A DNA stretch of 33,137 nucleotides from an uncultured Lysobacterales bacterium (GCA_937927755.1 CALBDB010000178.1:1-33137); one strand, 5' to 3'; shown: positions 17,663 to 26,131, counted from the stretch's first letter. The notes: a model not told the origin generated them from the letters alone. Made by a program: numbers and translations.

Positions 17663-19267
17663 CTACCTATCAAACAAGCTATTCAAATGCACCCCAAGCC
17701 GATGCGTCAGAGCCAGCAAGGTAAGCGTAGGATTAGCCCACCCCCCTGTTGGAAATACCGAGCTGCCAGCAATGTGAAGGTTGTGGTAACCATGCACGGT
17801 GCAGTTGGCATCCACCACACCCTCTCTGGGGGATGTGCTCATACGAGTAGTCCCCATGTGGTGATAACCGCCGATGGGGTGATTGCCGACGCTGATATCG
17901 ACCGGCCAGTCCGGTTTGCCGTCTTCCAGCCATTCGTATGTTGTTACCTTACCGAGGCCAAGCCGGTCAAACTCCTGTTGCAGGGTTTTGCCAAATTGCA
18001 GCATGGTTTCCTTGTCCAGGGCGCTCAACCGCCAGTCAAGGTCAGCGCGCTGGCACCCCAGGGCATCCTTATCGGCGGACAGGCGCACCCGGCTATCGGG
18101 ATTCGGGGCCTGTTCAGCCCTTGCGATTACATACAATCCCATGCGGTTCAGCTTGACGCCGAATCGTAGCAGCGGCATGGAAACATGGCGCTGTAGCCAG
18201 TCCTGGCTGCCTCTCCATGTTTGCCAAAGACGGCGGCCTGATTTGGTTGGCGACAAGGCATGTTTAATATTCAGGTATGCCTTCTTGCTCAGTGTTGCGC
18301 CATTGGCCGGGTCTTTCTGAAGCTTGAAAGTTGCCGCACTGTTCAAAACACCCAGGCGCTTTTGCTGCGATGGCGGCAATACCAGCGCTGGCGCTACCGG
18401 TGTATCTGTTTCCGGATAACGCTTGCGATACAGGGCCCAGAAATGTGCGGGGTCCTGTGTCTCAATATGGGCGATTCTGCCGTGCGGGTGTTCCATGAAG
18501 TAGCGGCCCAACTGGTCATAATGGTTGCCGAGCCCGTCAGGTTCCACGTCGTTGGACAACATAAGCAACCTGGCATTTTCTATCGCACCGCATGCCAACA
18601 CGAAATGTTGGGCTTTCACCTGCAATTTCCTGCCCTGCATGGATTCGGCATCCAGATGTGTGATGCCCGTTGCGTTTTCACTGGCCCGTAGACCGGTGGT
18701 GTTTGCGTGCAGCACGATGCGTACGTTTTCCGAGTTGACCAGGTCGTCGCTGCGCCGGTGGTTGAAACGTTCGGCCAGGTTGTCAAAGCGCCAGAAGCGC
18801 GTGGTAATTTTGTCAGGATCAAAGCCTATTGGGTTTAGCTGCAGTTTCTCCCAGATGCCCTGCTCGTAATCAAACTCGCCCAACTCGAGTGAATCGTGTG
18901 CGATTCGGTAATATGGCTGCAGTTCATCCAGGGTGATCGGCCATCCGCTATGCGGAACCCAATCTCGTTTTTCAAAGTCTATCGGGTCCAGGGGAACACT
19001 GCGCCCACCCCAGATATTCGTTGTTCCGCCAAAAAAACGTAACCGGGAATGATCGAGATCATAGTATTCCATACCCACGTTTCTGCCTTCGAACAATGAC
19101 TGTGTGTCTTCTTCGTAATCCATCCCGCCGGCTTCCAGGAGTACTACGTCACGTCCTGCATTCATAAGGTCCCTGGCCAATGCAACACCCGCCGCACCGG
19201 CGCCGACGACACAGATTCCCCCCTCCAGATGAACGTCATGGGTGGACTTTTGAAGATCGATTAACAT
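17663..19267 (-). CDS. GMC-family FAD-dependent oxidoreductase
   Basis: A 534-residue flavoprotein of the glucose-methanol-choline oxidoreductase family, which oxidises alcohol groups. The dinucleotide-binding motif VGAGAAG is at 21-27 and is followed by VVLLEAGG. FFGGTTNIWGGRSVPLDP marks the flavin region, and LACGAIENARLLMLS the second FAD segment. The C-terminal substrate domain has GGYHHMGTTRMS, HIAGSSVFPTGGWANPTLTLLALTHRLG, with the histidine and asparagine positions expected at the active site. No signal peptide is evident. It faces away from the nucleotidylyltransferase at 19455 and shares the 19268-19454 spacer with it. Substrate is unknown; oxidation of a lipid or headgroup hydroxyl is one possibility given the context. 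Confidence 0.85.
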   Translation of the reverse strand: MLIDLQKSTHDVHLEGGICVVGAGAAGVALARDLMNAGRDVVLLEAGGMDYEEDTQSLFEGRNVGMEYYDLDHSRLRFFGGTTNIWGGRSVPLDPIDFEKRDWVPHSGWPITLDELQPYYRIAHDSLELGEFDYEQGIWEKLQLNPIGFDPDKITTRFWRFDNLAERFNHRRSDDLVNSENVRIVLHANTTGLRASENATGITHLDAESMQGRKLQVKAQHFVLACGAIENARLLMLSNDVEPDGLGNHYDQLGRYFMEHPHGRIAHIETQDPAHFWALYRKRYPETDTPVAPALVLPPSQQKRLGVLNSAATFKLQKDPANGATLSKKAYLNIKHALSPTKSGRRLWQTWRGSQDWLQRHVSMPLLRFGVKLNRMGLYVIARAEQAPNPDSRVRLSADKDALGCQRADLDWRLSALDKETMLQFGKTLQQEFDRLGLGKVTTYEWLEDGKPDWPVDISVGNHPIGGYHHMGTTRMSTSPREGVVDANCTVHGYHNLHIAGSSVFPTGGWANPTLTLLALTHRLGVHLNSLFDR

Positions 19268-19386
19268 GTTCTTAATCCGTGGTCTGTTAAGCTTGCGAGC
19301 GCCGGGAAGAATGTAGAATTTAAGTCACCAGGCACATTGCACAACCCAATGGAAAATCGTGCGGCTGATTGTAGCAATTCTGCGTT

Positions 19387-19414
19387 TTGCAGATCTCTGA
19401 AATCATGTTCTAAT
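19387..19414 (+). promoter_or_regulatory. Weak candidate promoter for the 19455 gene
   Basis: In the divergent spacer 19268-19454, TTGCAG at 19387-19392 and TCTAAT at 19409-19414 are separated by 16 bases. The -10 matches five of six consensus positions and the -35 three of six. It would start transcription about 35 bases before the TTG start codon at 19455. Confidence 0.25.
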
Positions 19415-19454
19415 GCGCACGTTCTTGCAGCAGATACTGCAAAAAGGAGTTTTT

Positions 19455-20183
19455 TTGAAAGCCATAATACTAGCTGCAGGCCAGGGCCGCCGATTGCTTC
19501 CGTTGACTTCGAACCTGGCCAAATGCTGTTTGCCGCTTCATGGTCGTTCGATTCTCGAGTGGCAATTGAGCCAGATTGCAAAGTGTGACATCGACGAGGT
19601 CATAGTGGTTACCGGGTTTGCATACGAGATGGTCGATGCCATCGTAGACAAGGTCAAAGGCCTGAATGTGCGGACCTTGCACAACCCCATGTACGCCCAC
19701 ACCGACAACCTTGGTACCTGCTGGGAAGCGCGCTCTGAAATGGACGGGCCATTTGTGCTGATGAATGGCGATACGCTGTTCGAGGCCAGGGTCCTGCAAC
19801 AATTGCTCGCTTGTGACAAGGGTTATCCCGTCACCATTGCCACCGACACAAAAGCCCATTTTGATCTCGATGACATGAAAGTCATCACCGACGGTGACAG
19901 GTTGCTGAAAGTGAGCAAGCAACTGGACATACACCTTGTCAGTGGTGAGAGTATCGGCCTGATGGTATTCAACCAGGCCGGTGCGGATGCATTCACACAA
20001 AAACTCGAAGAGATGATGGACAAGCCAGATGCTCTCAAGCTCTGGTATCTGTCTGCAATCGACCAGCTTGCCAGCGAGGGAATTGCTGGTGTCTGCTCGA
20101 TTCACGGTATGAGTTGGTGTGAAGTCGACGATGCATCTGACTTTGCCGCGGCAGCCGATGTCGTAAATAAATGGCCGGAGTAA
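19455..20183 (+). CDS. Sugar/polyol-phosphate nucleotidylyltransferase (LicC/IPCT-like)
   Basis: A 242-residue nucleotidylyltransferase that activates a phosphorylated small alcohol or sugar. The N-terminus KAIILAAGQGRRLLPLTSNLAKCCLP holds the nucleotide-binding GxGxR-type loop and catalytic-type lysine (Lys22). MNGDTLF supplies the metal-binding aspartate, and WCEVDDASDF the second acidic site. Overall pattern is nearest to choline-phosphate (LicC) and inositol-1-phosphate cytidylyltransferases rather than hexose-1-phosphate enzymes; this is judged by eye. The start is a TTG at 19455, chosen because AAAAAGGAG ends five bases upstream and translation then begins exactly at the conserved domain; an ATG at 19413 would add 14 residues. 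It probably makes the CDP-alcohol for the phosphotransferase at 23953, which is inference. Confidence 0.8.
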   Translation: MKAIILAAGQGRRLLPLTSNLAKCCLPLHGRSILEWQLSQIAKCDIDEVIVVTGFAYEMVDAIVDKVKGLNVRTLHNPMYAHTDNLGTCWEARSEMDGPFVLMNGDTLFEARVLQQLLACDKGYPVTIATDTKAHFDLDDMKVITDGDRLLKVSKQLDIHLVSGESIGLMVFNQAGADAFTQKLEEMMDKPDALKLWYLSAIDQLASEGIAGVCSIHGMSWCEVDDASDFAAAADVVNKWPE

Positions 20184-20206
20184 GCCTCGGTTTTGAGACA
20201 GCGGGG

Positions 20207-20701
20207 TCAGTCGACCGGCGCAACCTCGATCAAGACACCATCTTCTCCACCGGCCTGGTATCGTTCCGTTTCGATATCGTATTCGATCACCATGCTTCGA
20301 ATTACCTCGTCTTCCAGTTTCAGCGTGGCACCACCGGATAGCTTCAAAAGGCTGGTGGAACGCTGATACTCGATCTCCGGAGCCGTAGCCTCGAAAGTGC
20401 CCTGCCCTCCGTCCTTATCCCGGGTGATCAGGAACCTGGCTGGTGAACCCTCAAGATAGACTTTATCCGGTCTGTCCGGCTTGCCGTAAACGGTTGCCTG
20501 CCCGGATTCCAGCCTCCAATAGTGTGTCTGCATGATGAAATGACCTTTGAAATGAAGCACGCCGGGCTGTATATCCTCGCTGGCTTCATCCGCAGATATG
20601 CTGATTGTTCCCAGGCCAACATCATCTGCCGGTGACGCCATTACAGGCAAAAGCACCAGCAAATACAATACTGACAGGCACCAAAGCCCCGCTTTTAACA
20701 T
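20207..20701 (-). CDS. LptA/OstA-like periplasmic protein (second LptA-type gene)
   Basis: A 164-residue secreted protein distinct from the LptA at 6639. It has a signal peptide (LWCLSVLYLLVLLPVMASPADD) followed by one OstA-type domain. The series ISISADEASEDIQPGVLHFKGHF, ATVYGKPDRPDKVYLEG, ATAPEIEYQRSTSLLKLSGGATLKLEDEVIRS and IEYDIETERYQAGG gives the repeated strand-turn pattern of LptA/LptC. It is divergent from lptF, with a 104-base shared upstream region, so the two may be co-regulated. Length fits an LptA protein without the C-terminal tail. It could be a paralogue for LPS or for another lipid. Fold assignment is fairly firm; the cargo is unknown. Confidence 0.75.
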   Translation of the reverse strand: MLKAGLWCLSVLYLLVLLPVMASPADDVGLGTISISADEASEDIQPGVLHFKGHFIMQTHYWRLESGQATVYGKPDRPDKVYLEGSPARFLITRDKDGGQGTFEATAPEIEYQRSTSLLKLSGGATLKLEDEVIRSMVIEYDIETERYQAGGEDGVLIEVAPVD

Positions 20702-20770
20702 TTCAATCTCTTAATGCCCGTTAACACTATGCAGATACCCGGTGTTGCACTTTCGCTCATTTACCAAGGG

Positions 20771-20776
20771 TATACT
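20771..20776 (+). promoter_or_regulatory. -10-like hexamer ahead of lptF
   Basis: TATACT at 20771-20776 lies in the 104-base divergent spacer between the LptA-like gene and lptF. A TTGCAC at 20745-20750 is 20 bases away, too far for a normal pair. The hexamer alone supports this call. Confidence 0.25.
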
Positions 20777-20805
20777 ACGCGCAGTACGTCTTGCCTTACA
20801 AAAAT

Positions 20806-21891
20806 ATGGCCACAAACAAGATCATCGATCAATACCTGATCCGGGAAATCGTGCATCCATTGCTTGCGATTTGCACCGCCCTGGTGATCATATTTATTAC
20901 TTACAGTTTGAGTCGTTTCCTGGTCGATGCCGATGCAGGGCTGCTACAGCCTATGGATGTGGCACGTCTGACTTTTCTGAAATCTATAATTTCGCTGGAT
21001 GTATTGTTACCGCTCAGCGTGTTTCTGGCTGTTATGACCGGTCTGGGACGTCTGTATACCGACTCCGAAATTTATGCCATGCGTGCCAGTGGTATCAGTG
21101 AGGCGCACCTGTTACGTCCGTTGATGCGTCTGACGCTGGTTTTGGCCATCAGCGTAGCCCTGCTGTCTACCGTGGCACGGCCGTGGGCTTATACACAGTC
21201 CTATTCAATCAGGGCCGCGGCGGAGGCCTCAGCCGAGACCGGACGAATCCGGGAATCCAGGTTTTATAGTTTTGGTGAAAGCGAACGTACCGTATTTATT
21301 GAGCACATTGCTGAAAACGGCAGTGACCTGGATGGGATTTTTGTCCGCACCCGCAAGGGTGATGATTTGCAGGTCATAACCGCTGCCAAGGGGTTCTTTG
21401 AGTACTTTGCCAACCCCGATTTTCACCGGCTACTGCTCACAGATGCACGGGTATTCAAGAAGGTACAGGAAGGAACGGACCTCTCAGCCCTGTTTGGTAA
21501 ATTTACTATCTGGCTCCCGGTTGAAAACCCAAAGACCCCTGGTTTCAAGGTCAAAGCGGCCTCAACCTGGTTATTGAGACACTCCGACAACCCCATTGAG
21601 CGGGCGGAGTTTCAATGGCGTCTGTCCACTCCCGTTTCGATGCTGCTTCTGGCGATGGCTGCTATCCCGTTGAGCCGTAGCCGCCCCCGGCAGGGGCGAT
21701 ATGCAAAGATGCTGGTGGCGCTGGTAATTTATGCCGTTTATTTCAATCTGCTTGATGTTAGCCGCAGCTGGGTGGAACAAGGCAGTAGCACCCAAATCTG
21801 GTGGGTTCCCAGCCTGCTGGCACTATTGGTTGCGGCCTTGTATTTACCTGTAGTTCTCAGGAAGCGAAAGGACCGGCGTGCTCAGGGTTGA
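20806..21891 (+). CDS. lptF: LPS export permease LptF
   Basis: One of the two membrane subunits of the LptB2FG extractor. The 361-residue protein has the YjgP/YjgQ layout: two helices, the GLGRLYTDSEIYAMRASGIS coupling-helix segment that contacts LptB, a third and fourth membrane helix region, a periplasmic beta-jellyroll (about 130-260), and C-terminal helices with RWRLSTPVS-like and PLSRSRPRQGRYAKML. The latter (PLS.. PRQGR) is diagnostic for LptF. ATG at 20806 fits the family N-terminus (NKIIDQYLIREIVHPLLA); TTG at 20791 is an in-frame alternative. No strong ribosome-binding site is seen. It overlaps lptG by 14 bases. Unlike E. coli, no pepA is adjacent; neighbours are lipid-headgroup genes. 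Confidence 0.92.
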   Translation: MATNKIIDQYLIREIVHPLLAICTALVIIFITYSLSRFLVDADAGLLQPMDVARLTFLKSIISLDVLLPLSVFLAVMTGLGRLYTDSEIYAMRASGISEAHLLRPLMRLTLVLAISVALLSTVARPWAYTQSYSIRAAAEASAETGRIRESRFYSFGESERTVFIEHIAENGSDLDGIFVRTRKGDDLQVITAAKGFFEYFANPDFHRLLLTDARVFKKVQEGTDLSALFGKFTIWLPVENPKTPGFKVKAASTWLLRHSDNPIERAEFQWRLSTPVSMLLLAMAAIPLSRSRPRQGRYAKMLVALVIYAVYFNLLDVSRSWVEQGSSTQIWWVPSLLALLVAALYLPVVLRKRKDRRAQG

Positions 21892-22951
21892 CCGGTACAT
21901 CATGCAGCGCTTCCTGATCGGGATTATCCCGGCATTGTTGTTATTGCTGGCTTTATTCAGTTTTATGGCGCTTGCCGAAGAATTGGAAGATGTGGGCAAA
22001 GGGAGTTTTACACTCCCCGACGCACTGATGGTGGTATTCCTGACAACACCCAAACGCATCGTGGAACTGCTGCCGGTCACCGCACTACTGGGAGGATTGC
22101 TTGGACTGGGAGCAATGGCAAACAATCTTGAGCTGATTGCCATTCGAGCAGCAGGAATATCAAAGCGACGCATAGGGCAGACCGTTGCCGTTTTGGCGCT
22201 GTTCCTTTGTGTACTTATTACCGTTTTGCAGTTCTCAGTAGTGCCCGGGTTTGAACGTGAAGCTGCCACATTACGTGGTCAGGCCCTGCAAAGTACTGAT
22301 ACCGGATTTGGAGACACACAAGCGTTCTGGACTCGAAATGAAAAGCAGTTTATTCGCGTTAATAGTGTCGAGTCCGGCCAAACCCTGACGGGCATAGAAA
22401 TCTACCTCATCGATGCACAAGGCCGCCTGACCGAGTTAATCCAGGCATCCAGCGCGTACTATGCCGGAGGTGAAGACTGGCTGTTAACCAATGTGCTTGA
22501 AAGCAGGTTCAGGCAGGCACAGGTCGTTGAGACCAGGCTGGATAACATGCAGTGGGACCAGTTGTTATCCGCTGAACAGGCTTCTGTACTGATACTTCCA
22601 CTTGAGGCACTGGCGCCAAATGATCTGGTTAAAACCATCAAAAACCTCAAACGCAACCAACTAGATACCCACCAATATGAGATCGTGTTCTGGCAGCAAG
22701 TAAGCCTGTTACCCGGATTGCTGGCCATGGCGCTGATGTCACTACCCTTCCTGCTGGGATCGGTGCGTGCTGTTTCTGCCGGCCAACGGGCCATGATCGG
22801 TGGTCTGATTGGAATTGGTTTTTATCTTCTGCAACAGTTGAGTGGACAACTTGCCGGTATTTTCGGGCTTAACCCCGCCCTGGTAATCCTTTTACCGCCA
22901 TTCCTGCTTCTTGCCATTGCAATAGCTGCGATACGTCACCGCAACCTATAA
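21878..22951 (+). CDS. lptG: LPS export permease LptG
   Basis: Second membrane subunit of LptB2FG, 357 residues. It shows the LptG-type start (VDRYIMQRFLIGIIPALLLL), TTPKRIVELLPVTALLGGLLGLG with the coupling segment NNLELIAIRAAGISKRRIG, a periplasmic jellyroll, and C-terminal helices with EIVFWQQVSLLPGLLAMALMSLPFLLGSVR. The GTG start at 21878 lies 14 bases inside lptF and has AAAGGA about six bases upstream; ATG at 21902 would trim the conserved VDRYI and is less likely. The 3' end faces the metallophosphoesterase gene with a 9-base gap. Confidence 0.92.
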   Translation: MLRVDRYIMQRFLIGIIPALLLLLALFSFMALAEELEDVGKGSFTLPDALMVVFLTTPKRIVELLPVTALLGGLLGLGAMANNLELIAIRAAGISKRRIGQTVAVLALFLCVLITVLQFSVVPGFEREAATLRGQALQSTDTGFGDTQAFWTRNEKQFIRVNSVESGQTLTGIEIYLIDAQGRLTELIQASSAYYAGGEDWLLTNVLESRFRQAQVVETRLDNMQWDQLLSAEQASVLILPLEALAPNDLVKTIKNLKRNQLDTHQYEIVFWQQVSLLPGLLAMALMSLPFLLGSVRAVSAGQRAMIGGLIGIGFYLLQQLSGQLAGIFGLNPALVILLPPFLLLAIAIAAIRHRNL

Positions 22952-22960
22952 GCCGGCTAC

Positions 22961-23839
22961 TCACTTTTGCAATTGCCACGTTTGTTCATCAACAGTAGCA
23001 AATTCCAGTTCATCTCCGGATTCCATTGCCAGTGATTTCAGCGCCATGCGAAAAGACCGGAACTCACCATTGTCTTCAATATCAATGACACGATAAGACG
23101 CATCGCTGATACTCGACGCCGCCGATGTACAATAAATACGGGAGTCACCCCATTGCTGTTCCCGGTTATGGTGGAGATGGCCATGAAAAACAAGCATTGG
23201 CGGGAATGGCTCCAGTATCGCTTGCAATGCAGCGGCATCTGCCAGCCCCTTACGTCGATTTGTCATACCCGGCAATGGCGGATGATGAATCAACAGGCAC
23301 ACCAATTGTCGTTCAGTGGCAGCCTGTTCCAGCAATACCGAAAGTCTTTCCAATTGCTCCTGCCCCAATTTCCCACTGGCCGTAAAGACAGGAGTCACAC
23401 AGGCACTTGAAAGACCGATCAGGCTCACCCCCTCCAGTTTCCGTACAACAGGAAAATCGTCACTGCCGGAACCCAGATCATGGAACAGGTATTTTGCCCA
23501 TTCACGTTGGACGTTATCAGCACTACCGTGTGCGTAGACATCATGATTGCCCGGTACCAGCATTACCTGCTCTACAGGACCCAGTTCACCAAGCCATCGT
23601 CCTGCCTGCTCTATCTCCTTTATAAGACCGATTTGAGCAAGGTCACCGGTTAACAGTAACTGGTCCGCGTTTTCGGCCTTGACTGCAGTGACAAGTCGTT
23701 CAAGTACTGCCGGCAGGTATTTCTTACGGCGGTTTTTGTGCCAGGAAATATAACCAGACCAGCGCTTGCCGCGTAAATCAAAAAATCCTACACCGTCAAG
23801 GTCAGTGAGGTGCGGGTCGGTGACATGAACCAGCCGCAT
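22961..23839 (-). CDS. Calcineurin-like metallophosphoesterase
   Basis: A 292-residue two-metal phosphoesterase. All signature motifs are present: DPH at 8-10, GD at 65-66, GNHD at 97-100, HHPP in the middle, and GHLHH near 225. No signal peptide or membrane helix is seen, so it is probably cytoplasmic. The layout resembles CpdA/Icc-type phosphodiesterases and some lipid phosphatases. An in-frame codon 51 bases upstream would add 17 poorly conserved residues; MRLVHVTDPHLT at 23839 is the natural start. Flanked by lptG and the CDP-alcohol phosphotransferase but on the opposite strand. A role in removing phosphate from a lipid headgroup intermediate is possible but unproven. Confidence 0.83.
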   Translation of the reverse strand: MRLVHVTDPHLTDLDGVGFFDLRGKRWSGYISWHKNRRKKYLPAVLERLVTAVKAENADQLLLTGDLAQIGLIKEIEQAGRWLGELGPVEQVMLVPGNHDVYAHGSADNVQREWAKYLFHDLGSGSDDFPVVRKLEGVSLIGLSSACVTPVFTASGKLGQEQLERLSVLLEQAATERQLVCLLIHHPPLPGMTNRRKGLADAAALQAILEPFPPMLVFHGHLHHNREQQWGDSRIYCTSAASSISDASYRVIDIEDNGEFRSFRMALKSLAMESGDELEFATVDEQTWQLQK

Positions 23840-23952
23840 TAAACCGGCACCCCGGCTTTGCCGCTTCTTACCACACTGTCTATAATCCAAGCATTCATCA
23901 AAACCTTAAGCCAACCGGCCCTTCTCAACTGTAGCCCGAGTCGCAATATAGC

Positions 23953-25176
23953 ATGACCATTTACGCGCTTGTTTCTGAAAATTCAACGGTTCGGTTATGG
24001 GGACTGGATTCCGGCCAACGCCTGCAGCGGCAACTGAGGGCAATCGGCAAGGACAAGCCGGATCAATTCAGCGGTATTCGCTGGCTGAGAAATGCCGGTG
24101 ATGCTCCCGCCAGCGCTCGCGTCCTGTTGCTCAATGGGTCCTTCCTGTTTGAAAACCGCACACTCAACGGCGTGCTGGAGAGTGACAATTCCATCCTGTT
24201 ACACAACGATGGCTCTGCTGCCGCGGCCTTTGTAGACGCCAGCCGTGTTCGCGAAACACTTGAGTACATGCAGACCCCCGACCGGGTTTTTCCGCAAGGC
24301 CTGCAAACGGTTCACACGAGTGATATGGAAGCATTTGACGAGAGCCTGCGGCGGTCGACCAGGCCTTTGCTGGAGCCGGTCAGCACCGGGCGAAAGACCG
24401 AACTCGAAAACCGCCTGTACGGCAATGCCTACCGGGGCATTACAGACCTGGTGACAAAGTTTGCCTGGCCGAAGCCCGCAAAACGCGTGGTGCACCTGTG
24501 CGCCGACCTGCATATTTCCCCGAACATGGTGACCAGCCTGGGATTATTGCTGGTCGTGGCCGCCTGCTACCTGTTCCTTCAGGGCCAGTATGGCTGGGGT
24601 TTACTGGCCGGCTGGATAATGACCTTTCTCGATACGGTCGACGGAAAACTTGCGCGCGTTACGATCCAGTCGAGCAAATTCGGCCACCTGTACGATCATG
24701 CAATTGACCTGTTCCATCCACCGTTCTGGTACATCTATTGGGGGATGTCGCTGGTGAATTTCCAACCGGTCCTCGGTATGGAATTAGGGCAGATGTACTG
24801 GATAATCGCCATTGGCTACATTGCCGGGCGTGTTGTTGAAGGTCTGTTCCCATTGCTGGGGAACTGCAGTATTTTTACCTGGCGGCCTTTTGACGCCTGG
24901 TTCAGGCTGGTTACTGCCCGGCGCAACCCCTGCCTGATCTTATTGACGCTAAGTCTTCTTATAGGCAGGCCGGACTGGGGATTTATTGCCGTAACACTCT
25001 GGACTGCCTTGACGACTTTCATTCTTATTCTGCGGCTGATCCAGGCATTTTTTGTCAGGCTGACAGGCGGGCCGCTGGTTTCATGGCTGAGTGAAGAAAA
25101 TGTCGCAAGCGGCCCGCATGCTTATTCTTACTCCATCTTCGGTGCGACCCGGGGGGCATATGCACGGCGAAGGTGA
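23953..25176 (+). CDS. CDP-alcohol phosphatidyltransferase with degenerate nucleotidyltransferase-like N-domain
   Basis: A 407-residue membrane protein. Residues 227-252 contain the complete CDP-alcohol phosphotransferase signature: D227, D230, G231, A234, R235, G244, D248 and D252 at the exact family spacing. About six hydrophobic helices surround it. The first ~145 residues form a soluble domain with LWGLDSGQRLQRQLRAIG and RVLLLNGSFLF, reminiscent of a nucleotidyltransferase core that has lost its P-loop. This two-part layout recalls the fused IPCT/DIPP synthases that make phosphoinositol-type headgroups. The stand-alone nucleotidylyltransferase at 19455 may supply the missing activity. It overlaps the next gene by about 17 bases. 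The acceptor (ceramide, diacylglycerol or an inositol phosphate) cannot be read from sequence. Confidence 0.85.
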   Translation: MTIYALVSENSTVRLWGLDSGQRLQRQLRAIGKDKPDQFSGIRWLRNAGDAPASARVLLLNGSFLFENRTLNGVLESDNSILLHNDGSAAAAFVDASRVRETLEYMQTPDRVFPQGLQTVHTSDMEAFDESLRRSTRPLLEPVSTGRKTELENRLYGNAYRGITDLVTKFAWPKPAKRVVHLCADLHISPNMVTSLGLLLVVAACYLFLQGQYGWGLLAGWIMTFLDTVDGKLARVTIQSSKFGHLYDHAIDLFHPPFWYIYWGMSLVNFQPVLGMELGQMYWIIAIGYIAGRVVEGLFPLLGNCSIFTWRPFDAWFRLVTARRNPCLILLTLSLLIGRPDWGFIAVTLWTALTTFILILRLIQAFFVRLTGGPLVSWLSEENVASGPHAYSYSIFGATRGAYARRR

Positions 25177-26131
25177 ATCACAGCAACCGGAAAACCGGAC
25201 AGTGACCGGGAGTGAGGGATTCCACGGGGAACCGTCACAGGATGCGGGTCTTGAACCGTTGCTTGAAGAGATCAGGAACAAGCACGGTGAAGCCTTGCTG
25301 GCCATCCTAGTTTATGGGTCCTGGCTGCGCGGCAAACGCGACACCATGCTCGACTTTTACGTATTGGTGGAAGACTACCGGACGCTCGATTCAGCCTGGC
25401 AAGGCTGGATGTGCCGCGCGCTGCCACCCAATGTTTACCACATTCACCAACAAGCCGATGATGCTGATCTGCAGGGCCACAGCCTTAGGGCCAAGTACGC
25501 TGTGTTGACCTTAAGCCGGTTTCATCACGCCATGCGGCACGATTTTCATTCCTACTTCTGGGCACGCTTTGCACAACCCTGCGAAGTCCTCTATGCCCGT
25601 GACCAGGCAACCCGGGATATCCTCACAAGTGCATTCAACCGTGCCCCGGCCACGTTTGTGCGTCGTGTCCTGCCGGCCATGGAAGACAAGTTCAGCAGCG
25701 GCGATTTGTGGGCACGGGGTTTGTCTCTTACCTACAAAAGCGAGCTGCGCACCGAAAGCAGCAACCGTGGAGAATCCATATACGACTTCAACCCCGGCTA
25801 CTACGACCGTGTTACCAACTCACTTGCATTGGAGAACACGAACTTTTCATATTCAGGGCCTGACAATGTCTATTTCAACCACAGCAGCCGTTTATCCAGG
25901 CGGCTGTCTCCATTGATCTGGTGGGTCCGCCGTGTACAGGGTAAAGTGCTGTCGGTCCTGCGCCTGGGCAAGGCGGCCTTTACATTCAATGAGCCGCTCG
26001 AATACCTTTTGTGGAAGATTGAACGTCACTCCGGGATATTCATCGAACCTACCCAGAGACAACTCGACCACCCGCTGATTTTTGCCTGGCCATTGTTATG
26101 GAAGCTCCGCCGCCGGGGGGCATTTCGCTGA
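25160..26131 (+). CDS. Tam41-like nucleotidyltransferase (possible lipid cytidylyltransferase)
   Basis: A 323-residue protein with an N-terminal nucleotidyltransferase motif ILVYGSWLRGKRDTMLDFYVLVEDY (YGS at 52-54, Asp65). Downstream, KYAVLTLSRF, YFWARFAQPCEVL, and VLPAMEDKFSSGDLWARGLSLTYKSELRTES line up by eye with mitochondrial Tam41, the CTP:phosphatidate cytidylyltransferase that makes CDP-diacylglycerol. Like Tam41 it has a single acidic residue in the LDF strand. The start is uncertain: GTG 25091, ATG 25100, ATG 25118 and ATG 25160 are all in frame; I chose 25160, just before the conserved region and with a GGGGGG upstream. Its stop overlaps the flippase ATG (TGATG). It may activate phosphatidate or ceramide phosphate; this is inference. 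Confidence 0.65.
   Translation: MHGEGESQQPENRTVTGSEGFHGEPSQDAGLEPLLEEIRNKHGEALLAILVYGSWLRGKRDTMLDFYVLVEDYRTLDSAWQGWMCRALPPNVYHIHQQADDADLQGHSLRAKYAVLTLSRFHHAMRHDFHSYFWARFAQPCEVLYARDQATRDILTSAFNRAPATFVRRVLPAMEDKFSSGDLWARGLSLTYKSELRTESSNRGESIYDFNPGYYDRVTNSLALENTNFSYSGPDNVYFNHSSRLSRRLSPLIWWVRRVQGKVLSVLRLGKAAFTFNEPLEYLLWKIERHSGIFIEPTQRQLDHPLIFAWPLLWKLRRRGAFR

Noticed and set aside
17537-18169. Plus-strand open frame of 210 codons
   Set aside because: It starts in the hairpin element and runs antisense to the C-terminus of the GMC oxidoreductase, including its HHMGTTRM motif.
19329-19342. Sigma-54-like promoter (GGCACATTGCAC) before the 19455 gene
   Set aside because: The GG and GC elements are only six bases apart; sigma-54 promoters need ten.
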